This document shows positions 1-5,000 of a stretch of DNA of 5,000 bases, piece after piece (the first letter of the stretch is position 1; each line of letters starts with the position of its first letter). Source of the stretch: Candidatus Methanoprimaticola hominis (lineage in GTDB: Archaea; Thermoplasmatota; Thermoplasmata; Methanomassiliicoccales; Methanomethylophilaceae); NCBI GenBank assembly GCA_006954465.1, contig LVVU01000110.1:1-5000 (forward strand). The letters run 5' to 3'. The notes beneath the pieces are model-generated. The model was given only the letters and a program-made list of their open reading frames with translations, searched no databases and was not told where the DNA came from. Position numbers and translations under genes: made by a program.

Positions 1-1107
1 CAGTATCCCGTCGTATTCGGACTGGGTCGCTTCGTAGTCCGACGATACGATGATTATTACCTCGGGATCGTAACGGGATATCATCTCGGCATTGACCTGT
101 ACCCATCCCGACTCATCCGAGAATATGTTGATCATGAACAAACGGTCCATGGCATCCCCGATATAGGTGCCCGAACCGGAAATGTAAGGCGATTTGACCG
201 CGGAGAGGGCCACCATCACACGCTTCTCCCATGTGAAATCGTAGGATTGGATCGTGTCGTGGATCTCGGCCATCTGCGATTCGAGGGTGTTTATCTCATC
301 AATCGCGGCATCATGGGTTCCGAGAACGACTCCGGCCGCGTGGATGCTGTTGAGGACCGCATCCACCGACTCGCCTCCGTCCAGCACGAGGACGTTGATC
401 CCCGCGTTCCTGAGCTTCTCGGCGGTGGTCAGATGCACGCTCTGCGTGCTTATGCACACGACGAGATCGGGATTCAGCTTGAGGATCGCCTCGAAGCTGG
501 GGTTGGTGAATCCTCCGATCTCGGAGATCTCTCCCGAGTTCCTGCGCTCCTCGATCTCCGCAGGATAATTGCTGTACCTGTCGGTACCGACGATGATATC
601 CATACCGCCCACGGAGCACAAGGTCTCCGTGCAGGAGGGCGCCAGCGAGACCACCCTGATGGGCTTCGTGTATCCGTAGAACGGCTTCCCGGTGGCATCG
701 ACCGCGGGCGATGGCATGCCGTTCTCGGTCGTCAGACCGTAGCATACCGCGCTGTAATCGGACAGCACGCAGTCTTCCGATATGACGGACCAGCTCGTCT
801 TCCCCTTGATGACGCCGTATAGGTTCCAGGACCTCTCGGAATCCCCCGACCTGCCGTCTATGGAGACGACCTTCCCGTCCTCGTAGACGAGATCGTATCC
901 GTATGCGCTGCAGAGCAGTTCGAGCGCATCATACGGTGATGAATCGGGGTCTGTAGAAATGTAAGAGGTTTCGTATCCCCCGAAATCGACGACGAGTCCG
1001 GAGGATGAGTCGGCGGTGGATGCAGACGGAACGATCGCCACCGTCACCGCCAATCCTGCTACCAGGATCGCCAGTGAGATGACGACCTTGAGCCTCCCGC
1101 TCTGCAT
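1..1107 (-). CDS. ABC transporter substrate-binding protein, BtuF/FecB type, with N-terminal DUF4430-like domain (3' end missing)
   Basis: An open frame of 369 codons runs from ATG at 1107 off the left edge, so the C-terminus is missing. Residues 8-26 are hydrophobic (VVISLAILVAGLAVTVAIV) after a basic N-terminus, so it is an exported or membrane-anchored protein; there is no lipobox cysteine. Residues 38-125 resemble the DUF4430-like repeats of the upstream gene (YDAL, RSWNLY, a late tryptophan, DYS...YG). From residue 150 a periplasmic-binding-protein type 2 domain begins: RVVSLAPSCTETL, VGTDRYSNYP, FEAILKLNPDLVV and AEMISRYDPEVIII. By alignment from memory to E. coli BtuF, E206 and E341 match the two glutamates that dock on the BtuC permease. 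Family role: binds a corrinoid, haem or iron chelate outside the cell and delivers it to an ABC importer. Corrinoid is favoured here by Y178, W335 and the DUF4430 context, but is not proven. Its start lies 10 bases after the upstream stop, so the two are probably co-transcribed. Roughly 30-60 residues of the binding domain should lie outside the window. Confidence 0.9.
   Translation of the reverse strand, partial: MQSGRLKVVISLAILVAGLAVTVAIVPSASTADSSSGLVVDFGGYETSYISTDPDSSPYDALELLCSAYGYDLVYEDGKVVSIDGRSGDSERSWNLYGVIKGKTSWSVISEDCVLSDYSAVCYGLTTENGMPSPAVDATGKPFYGYTKPIRVVSLAPSCTETLCSVGGMDIIVGTDRYSNYPAEIEERRNSGEISEIGGFTNPSFEAILKLNPDLVVCISTQSVHLTTAEKLRNAGINVLVLDGGESVDAVLNSIHAAGVVLGTHDAAIDEINTLESQMAEIHDTIQSYDFTWEKRVMVALSAVKSPYISGSGTYIGDAMDRLFMINIFSDESGWVQVNAEMISRYDPEVIIIVSSDYEATQSEYDGIL
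733..996 (-). other. DUF4430-like domain fused to the substrate-binding protein
   Basis: Residues 38-125 of the substrate-binding protein lie between the signal/anchor segment and the binding domain and are not part of the usual BtuF fold. They share a pattern with the two repeats of the upstream gene: a YDA helix start, a YG..LVYEDG stretch, then RSWNLYGVIKGKTSW and a closing DYSAVCYG. Three cysteines (C66, C113, C122) distinguish this copy from the upstream repeats, which have none; a disulfide is possible. The assignment rests on pattern matching by eye. The DUF4430 (transcobalamin C-terminal-like) call is moderate; common ancestry of the three copies is likelier than the family name. Confidence 0.6.
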
Positions 1108-1109
1108 CC

Positions 1110-1117
1110 GATCGCCT
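1110..1117 (-). promoter_or_regulatory. Shine-Dalgarno site of the substrate-binding protein gene
   Basis: Directly after the upstream TGA (1118-1120) the minus strand reads AGGCGATC, then GG and the ATG at 1107. It matches the archaeal anti-SD complement AGGTGATC with one mismatch. It supports the start at 1107 and translation from a shared mRNA with the upstream gene. Confidence 0.6.
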
Positions 1118-1951
1118 TCAGCTGGTGCCGTAGATCGGCGCCTTGTCGATGGTTGCTCCGTATGCAACGTAGTACAGGAGCATCTGGCTGCCGTCTGCGA
1201 CGTTGGTGTTGCTCATCATCGCGGAATTGAAGCTCCAAGCTCCATCGACGGCGAGGTCCTGGTTCCAGTAGGTGTAGTTGCCCTCGGCATCCTGAGTCAT
1301 GGTGAGTCCGAACATCGAGGTGATACCCTTTCCGTAAGAGGCCTCGGAAGGCTCGTACGGAACATTGTACTTGACCATCGCATCGACCCAAGCATCGAAG
1401 GCCGTGGCACCGGTTCCGTTGACCCTGAAGTACATACCGGACGGGGACTGGATGGTGAAGAGGGTTCCAGTGGTATCCTTGTTCCAGACCTTGGCATCGG
1501 AGGGGGCCACTGCAGGAGCGACCTTTCCGTCACCGTAGACCATGGCGATGCTGGAGTAGTCCTTAGCGGCCATGTTGATCATGTAGAGGGAGTTGGATTC
1601 CCATGCGGATCCGTTGTAGAAGTACTGAGTCCACCAGGTCCATGATCCAGCGGCATCCTGGGCCGTGGAGAGTCCGAACAGGGACTTGATCCCGTACTCG
1701 TTTCCTTCTTTATCGACTGATGCGACGAAGGGCAGGTCGAAAGACTTGACCGCGTCTTTCCATGCGTCGTAAACAGTCTCGCCCTCTCCGTTGACCCAGA
1801 AATAGAATCCCTGGTTGTCCTGGATGAGGAAGTTAACCTCGGCCGCGTCACTCTCGTTGTGCTTATCGTCGAGGGCCTGTGCGGCAAACACTGCGGCGAT
1901 AACGACAACGACGACAGCGAGGATAACGATACCTTTCTGTTTGCTGTCCAT
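1118..1951 (-). CDS. Secreted or membrane-anchored protein with two tandem DUF4430 (transcobalamin-like) domains
   Basis: 277 residues. ATG at 1951 is preferred over GTG at 1960, because the GTG lies inside the Shine-Dalgarno site and the ATG is 4 bases beyond it. Residues 8-26 form one hydrophobic segment after MDSKQKG, a signal peptide or N-terminal anchor; there is no lipobox and no C-terminal membrane segment. The rest is two tandem domains, residues 39-140 and 163-265, joined by an Ala/Pro/Asp linker. Both carry IQ...G.YF.VNG.G.T..DAW.DA, then GI.S.FGL...QDA.G..T.W, then a GAW..NS block, which fits the DUF4430/transcobalamin C-terminal beta-domain pattern. The domain is known in transcobalamin, where it covers bound cobalamin; ligand binding here is inference. 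Sequons NES (32), NGS (113), NGT (178) and NYT (225) suit a glycosylated archaeal surface protein. It is first in a two-gene unit with the substrate-binding protein and has its own candidate promoter. Alternative: a surface adhesin-like protein with no uptake role. Confidence 0.85.
   Translation of the reverse strand: MDSKQKGIVILAVVVVVIAAVFAAQALDDKHNESDAAEVNFLIQDNQGFYFWVNGEGETVYDAWKDAVKSFDLPFVASVDKEGNEYGIKSLFGLSTAQDAAGSWTWWTQYFYNGSAWESNSLYMINMAAKDYSSIAMVYGDGKVAPAVAPSDAKVWNKDTTGTLFTIQSPSGMYFRVNGTGATAFDAWVDAMVKYNVPYEPSEASYGKGITSMFGLTMTQDAEGNYTYWNQDLAVDGAWSFNSAMMSNTNVADGSQMLLYYVAYGATIDKAPIYGTS
1157..1465 (-). repeat. Second DUF4430-like repeat (residues 163-265)
   Basis: Second copy of the tandem domain. 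Shared with the first copy: IQS.SGMYFRVNG, FDAWVDAM, a proline before the variable loop, GITSMFGL, QDAEGNYTYW and GAWSFNS. It is about three residues shorter in the loop before GIT. Local nucleotide identity persists around the FGL and QDA codons, suggesting an internal duplication. Confidence 0.75.
1532..1837 (-). repeat. First DUF4430-like repeat (residues 39-140)
   Basis: First copy of the tandem domain: IQDNQGFYFWVNG, YDAWKDAV, GIKSLFGL, QDAAGSWTWW, GSAWESNS and DYSSIAMVYG. It is rich in aromatic residues (WTWWTQYFY), as in a ligand-binding or carbohydrate-facing beta surface. It pairs with the second copy downstream and more distantly with the domain in the next gene. Confidence 0.75.
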
Positions 1952-1955
1952 TCGA

Positions 1956-1962
1956 ATCACCC
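1956..1962 (-). promoter_or_regulatory. Shine-Dalgarno site of the tandem DUF4430 gene
   Basis: The minus strand reads GGGTGAT, with GGTGAT complementary to the archaeal 16S 3' end, four bases before the ATG at 1951. It overlaps the alternative GTG at 1960, which rules against that start. Confidence 0.65.
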
Positions 1963-1977
1963 GGGCAGGAATGCCCG
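1962..1977 (-). promoter_or_regulatory. Short hairpin in the leader of the tandem DUF4430 gene
   Basis: Perfect 6-bp inverted repeat (CGGGCA/TGCCCG, 4-base loop) ending at the first base of the Shine-Dalgarno site. It lies within the predicted leader of about 30 bases. It may affect ribosome access or mRNA stability; it may also be chance. Confidence 0.35.
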
Positions 1978-2001
1978 TTGGACGATGTATCCTATTCTTC
2001 G

Positions 2002-2019
2002 ATATTTAATATTTGTAAA
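2002..2019 (-). promoter_or_regulatory. Candidate TATA promoter of the tandem DUF4430 / substrate-binding protein unit
   Basis: An AT-only stretch broken by a single G/C pair (minus strand TTTACAAATATTAAATAT) stands out in a GC-rich intergenic region. An archaeal TATA box here would place transcription start near 1980-1985, leaving a leader of about 30 bases with the hairpin and Shine-Dalgarno site. No clear operator is seen; the near-palindromic AATATTAAATAT core could also bind a regulator. Confidence 0.55.
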
Positions 2020-2127
2020 CGAGAACCCGGTGTCGAACGGTGCGTGCTGGCACAGCATCCGCTGAATGCATCGGAAAAGGCATTCCGGAGGGCCCCCGAT
2101 CGCCCGGGGACCCGTCCAACTCAGGAA

Positions 2128-2925
2128 TCACTCGTCTTCGACGATCTCCTCGGGGGCTCCGGCGAACTTCACGAGGGCGAAGGCCTCCATGAAATGCAGG
2201 TTCCCGGGGAGGACCAATGTGAACAGGGGCTCGCCGAGGTCCATCTTGAGAAGGTCCTGGGGATATCCGGCGAAGACCTTCTCATCCGGGGATCCGACCC
2301 TCGATGCGACGCAGAGCAGCGTCCTGTCGTCGATCAGACCCTCCTTCCACTCGTCCTCCGCGGTGAGGAGCCACTCGATGGCCTGGTGGGCGGTCATGTA
2401 CCTGAGCTCGTCCGCCCTGATGTCCAGGAGGATCATGGTGTGGAGACCGCGCTTCTTGTTCTCCATGATGTGGTCGTAGGGGGACTTGGGGTGGTAGTTC
2501 TCCTCCATGAACGGGAGGGTGACCGTCCTGCCGAACTTGTAGTGCTGCAGCCCCAGGGACGTGGGGCATGCGGAGAAGATGGAGATCCCGTGGAAGACCC
2601 TGACGGGGATGCCCGCCTCGGAGGCCTGGATCCTAAGATCCACGTGGGTGGTGGCCGACATGGTGTCGCCGGCGGTGATGAATCCGACCCTCATGGTCTT
2701 CGCGTCCGCGATGATGTCGTCGCACTCCTCCACCTGGGAGCGGTAGAGGATGTGGATCTTCTTGCCGATGGCGGCCTCCAGGTCCTCGGGTTTCGTTCCG
2801 ATGAGGACGGAGGTGTAGAATTCGGCGTAGATCCTGTCGCACTCCCTGAGAGCGTTCATCGCCTTGACTGTCATTCCATCCGTGCCGCTGAGGCCCAGAC
2901 CGACGAAGATGAGCTCGGATGCCAT
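2128..2925 (-). CDS. dphB: Diphthine synthase (diphthamide biosynthesis methyltransferase)
   Basis: 265 residues, the usual archaeal length. It transfers methyl groups from S-adenosylmethionine to the modified histidine of elongation factor 2, the second step of diphthamide synthesis, in the cytosol. It belongs to the tetrapyrrole-methylase fold. Visible motifs: LIFVGLGLSGTDGMT at the N-terminus (first SAM loop), ITAGDTMSATTHVDL (residues 83-97), FHGISIFSA (111-119), LGLQHYKFGRTVTLPF (124-139), SPYDHI.EN...GLHTMILLDI (148-169), and LFTLVLPGNLHFME (234-247). The start at 2925 places the family N-terminus correctly; in-frame sequence further upstream runs through the neighbouring gene and is not coding. 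One oddity: the usual GDP of the SAM loop is GDT here (T88). No Shine-Dalgarno site is seen; a strong TATA box about 25-30 bases upstream suggests a leaderless transcript. It lies 74 bases downstream of the acyl-CoA synthetase gene, with its own promoter. Confidence 0.95.
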   Translation of the reverse strand: MASELIFVGLGLSGTDGMTVKAMNALRECDRIYAEFYTSVLIGTKPEDLEAAIGKKIHILYRSQVEECDDIIADAKTMRVGFITAGDTMSATTHVDLRIQASEAGIPVRVFHGISIFSACPTSLGLQHYKFGRTVTLPFMEENYHPKSPYDHIMENKKRGLHTMILLDIRADELRYMTAHQAIEWLLTAEDEWKEGLIDDRTLLCVASRVGSPDEKVFAGYPQDLLKMDLGEPLFTLVLPGNLHFMEAFALVKFAGAPEEIVEDE

Positions 2926-2947
2926 GCCCGTCAATCGGGGATGCCTG

Positions 2948-2957
2948 TTATAAAAGG
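2948..2957 (-). promoter_or_regulatory. TATA box of dphB
   Basis: The minus strand reads CCTTTTATAA, a good archaeal TATA box. Its centre is about 27 bases before the dphB ATG at 2925, so transcription should begin at or within a few bases of the start codon. Confidence 0.65.
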
Positions 2958-2974
2958 TGTGTAAGAAGTTTGGG

Positions 2975-2992
2975 CGGGGTCCGGAGACCCCG
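2975..2992 (-). terminator. Hairpin after the acyl-CoA synthetase gene, possible terminator
   Basis: Perfect 7-bp GC-rich stem (CGGGGTC/GACCCCG) with a 4-base loop, starting 8 bases after the stop codon. A TTTT run lies between the stop and the stem, and a weak pyrimidine stretch (CTTCTT) follows. Archaeal termination relies mainly on U tracts, so the stem may instead protect the mRNA 3' end. Confidence 0.45.
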
Positions 2993-2999
2993 TTTAAAA

Positions 3000-5000
3000 T
3001 CACTCCTTGACCAGGGTGCACAGGGCGTCGACGGCCCAGCAGCCCTTGCCCTTGAGTCCGACGATGACCGGGTTGATCTCCAGCTCGTGGATCTCGGGGT
3101 TCTCGAGGGCGATGAGGACCATCCTCTTGATGACGTCCTTCATCGACTCGATGTCGGCCTCGGGGAGTCCCCTGGCGCCGGACATGAGCTTGTATGCCTT
3201 GGTACTCTTGATCATCTCGTCGAGCTGCTGCTCGGTCATGGGCACGTGGGCCTGGGAGATCTCCCTGAGGATCTCGACGTAGATTCCTCCGAGTCCGAAG
3301 GAGATGACGGGTCCGAACTGCGGGTCCCTGATCATGGACAGGATGACCTCCTGTCCGGAGACCATCTGCTGGATGGACACGCCGTCGATCCTGGCGTTGG
3401 GGGCGGCCTTGGTGCAGGATTCCATGATCCTGTTGTAGGCGGCGACGGCCTCTGCGGAGTCCTTGACTCCGACGACGACTCCTCCGACATCGGTCTTGTG
3501 CTGGATGTCGGGGGACACGATCTTCATGACCACGGGGTAGCCGATCTTGTCGCAGGCGGATGCGGCATCGTCGGCGCACCTGACGAGGGCCTCGCCGGGC
3601 GTGGGGATGCCGTAGGCTGCGAAGATCTCCTTCCCTTCGGCCTCGGTGAGGGAACCGCGTCCCTCGGACCTGACCTTGGCGATGATCTTCTCGGAGACGG
3701 CCCTTCCGGAGATGGCGGGGACCTTGAGCGGGTCCTGCTTCTCATCCTTCCTGATGGTGTATCTCCTGAGGATGGACAGAGCGCGGACGGCCCTGTCGGG
3801 AGTGGGATAGGTGGGGACCCTGCCCTCCTTGAGGATGGCGTTGGCCCTGTCGCACTTGGAGCCTCCGGCGAAGCACACGGTGGTCGGAACGGGGATCTCG
3901 TCCCTCATCTCGACGATGATCTTGGCGACAGCTTCCAGATCCGCGGTGTCGAGAGGGGATCCCATGATGACGAGTCCGCCCACGTTGGGGTCCTTGGTGA
4001 CGATGTCGATGACCTCTCTGAAGTACTCGGGCTTGGCGTCTCCGCGGACGTCGATCGGGTTGGTGAGTCCGGCGACGGTGGGGACGCGCCTCTTGATCTC
4101 GGCGATGGTCTCGTCGGAGAACTTGACGGCGTTGATGTGCGGTGCGTCGAATGCGGCATCCGCGGACATGACTCCGAGTCCTCCGGCGTTGGTGATGATG
4201 GCGATGCCGTCCTTCTTCATCGGACTGCAGGTGCTGAACACGCCGAGGGCATCGAACATCTCGTCCAGGTCCAGCGCCCTGAAGATGTTGAGCTTGTTGA
4301 AGATGACGTTGTTGACCGCATCGGATCCGGCGAGGGAACCGGTGTGGGAGGAAGCGGCGGCGGATCCGGCCTGGGTCCTTCCGGACTTGAAGATCACGAT
4401 GGGCTTCTTGACGGACATGTTCTCCACGGCCTGGACGAACTTCTCTCCGTCGGAGATCCCTTCGCAGTACATCCCGATGACCTTGGTCTCGGGGTCCTCG
4501 GCGATCTCCTCGAGGATGTCGGCCTCGTCGATGTCGGCCTTGTTGCCGAAGGTGACGAAGTGGGCGAGACCCATCTGGTTGGCGACGGCCCAGTCGATGA
4601 TCGAGGAGCCGACGGCTCCGGACTGGGAGAAGATGGAGATGTTCCCGGTCTTGGGGAGCATGTATGTGAAGGTGGCGTTGACACCCTTGCCGGCGCACAT
4701 GAGGCCGAAGCAGTTGGGGCCGAGGAACCTGACTCCGGACTCCTTGGCGGCCTGGACGAGCTTCTTCTCGAGCTCGGCGCCCTCGGGGGAGTCCTCCTTG
4801 AACCCGGCGGTGAGGATGGCGGCGTACTTGATGCCGGCCTCCTTCATCTTCCTGACCTCGCCCTCCACGAGGGCGGCCTTGACGGCGACGACAGCGAGGT
4901 CGATGGGCTCGCCGACGTCGGTGACGGACGGGTAGGCCTTGAGGCCCATGATCTCCCCGCCCTTGGGGTTGATGGGGTACAGTTTGCCCTTGAAGCCGGC
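3000..5000 (-). CDS. acd: Acetate/acyl-CoA ligase (ADP-forming), fused alpha-beta (5' end missing)
   Basis: 666 residues are visible; the frame is open to base 5000 and about 35-40 N-terminal residues are missing compared with the family. The enzyme interconverts acyl-CoA + ADP + phosphate with free acid + ATP, a cytosolic step that makes ATP from acetyl-CoA or other acyl-CoAs. Visible order: the end of a Rossmann CoA-binding domain (LYPINPKGGEI, LGPNCFGL), two succinyl-CoA-ligase-like domains (SIFSQSGAVGSSI), then the SSHTGSLAGSD motif whose histidine (codon 4344-4346) is the phosphorylated residue of the alpha part. After a linker comes the beta part, an ATP-grasp domain with YPVVMKIVSPDIQHKTDVGG, whose histidine (codon 3498-3500) is the second phosphate carrier, and ELEINPVIV near the end. 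Both catalytic histidines are present, so it should be active. Acetate is the default substrate, but branched-chain, aryl or other acids cannot be excluded from sequence. Third codon positions are strongly G/C, suggesting high expression. Confidence 0.93.
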   Translation of the reverse strand, partial: AGFKGKLYPINPKGGEIMGLKAYPSVTDVGEPIDLAVVAVKAALVEGEVRKMKEAGIKYAAILTAGFKEDSPEGAELEKKLVQAAKESGVRFLGPNCFGLMCAGKGVNATFTYMLPKTGNISIFSQSGAVGSSIIDWAVANQMGLAHFVTFGNKADIDEADILEEIAEDPETKVIGMYCEGISDGEKFVQAVENMSVKKPIVIFKSGRTQAGSAAASSHTGSLAGSDAVNNVIFNKLNIFRALDLDEMFDALGVFSTCSPMKKDGIAIITNAGGLGVMSADAAFDAPHINAVKFSDETIAEIKRRVPTVAGLTNPIDVRGDAKPEYFREVIDIVTKDPNVGGLVIMGSPLDTADLEAVAKIIVEMRDEIPVPTTVCFAGGSKCDRANAILKEGRVPTYPTPDRAVRALSILRRYTIRKDEKQDPLKVPAISGRAVSEKIIAKVRSEGRGSLTEAEGKEIFAAYGIPTPGEALVRCADDAASACDKIGYPVVMKIVSPDIQHKTDVGGVVVGVKDSAEAVAAYNRIMESCTKAAPNARIDGVSIQQMVSGQEVILSMIRDPQFGPVISFGLGGIYVEILREISQAHVPMTEQQLDEMIKSTKAYKLMSGARGLPEADIESMKDVIKRMVLIALENPEIHELEINPVIVGLKGKGCWAVDALCTLVKE

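Noticed and set aside
247..822. Open frames on both strands (plus 247-822, minus 311-745) inside the binding-protein gene
   Set aside because: They are off-frame readings. The minus frame from 1107 is open throughout and carries the binding-protein motifs.
2045..2109. Two 5-bp inverted repeats (2045-2057 and 2094-2109) after the dphB stop as terminators
   Set aside because: The stems are short and no convincing U tract follows; a TTTT run near 2074-2077 is too weak. They may be chance in a GC-rich gap.
1952..2127. Cobalamin riboswitch upstream of the putative corrinoid-capture genes
   Set aside because: The gap has only a 6-bp hairpin and a predicted leader of about 30 bases. No B12-box-like sequence or long folded leader was found.
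1978..2964. Plus-strand open frame of 328 codons opposite dphB
   Set aside because: Low-complexity Gly/Val/Asp/Leu-rich translation without family features, running across an intergenic promoter region; it is the antisense of dphB.
2926..3579. Upstream in-frame extension of dphB giving a 483-residue protein
   Set aside because: The added part is Arg/Gly-rich shadow translation of the acyl-CoA synthetase gene and crosses the hairpin and the TATA box. The family N-terminus begins at 2925.
3811..4935. Long plus-strand open frame of 374 codons opposite the acyl-CoA synthetase gene
   Set aside because: It mirrors a highly biased real gene whose codon use rarely creates antisense stops. The protein is Ser/Met/Ala-rich and resembles no family; the minus strand has clear catalytic motifs.

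Overview
The window looks archaeal, most likely Thermoplasmatota and plausibly a Methanomassiliicoccales-type methanogen. The evidence is a stand-alone diphthine synthase, a fused ADP-forming acyl-CoA synthetase, AT-rich TATA-like boxes upstream of genes, a leaderless-looking gene start, and Shine-Dalgarno sites of the GGTGATC type. Base composition is moderately GC-rich. The lineage is inferred from gene content and style, not from a marker gene.

All four real genes lie on the minus strand, so transcription runs from base 5000 towards base 1. First (5000 to 3000) is the C-terminal 666 residues of an acetate/acyl-CoA ligase (ADP-forming) with fused alpha and beta parts; its N-terminus lies beyond the window. 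A short gap (2926-2999) holds a perfect 7-bp hairpin that may end this transcript and a TATA box for the next gene. That gene (2925 to 2128) is dphB, which methylates the diphthamide precursor on elongation factor 2, and it appears leaderless. A 176-bp gap (1952-2127) carries an AT-rich promoter candidate, a small hairpin and a Shine-Dalgarno site.

The last two genes form a tight pair 10 bases apart. The first (1951 to 1118) encodes an exported or membrane-anchored protein made of two tandem copies of a roughly 100-residue domain resembling DUF4430, the transcobalamin C-terminal-like domain. The second (1107 to beyond base 1) encodes a BtuF/FecB-type ABC-transporter substrate-binding protein with an extra copy of the same kind of domain at its N-terminus. 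Together they suggest a cell-surface capture-and-uptake system, possibly for corrinoids. This is the most interesting part of the window. The transporter permease and ATPase would be expected to the left of base 1.

The right half is housekeeping metabolism and translation; the left half is surface and uptake biology. No RNA genes, mobile elements or CRISPR arrays were seen, and no convincing plus-strand gene.
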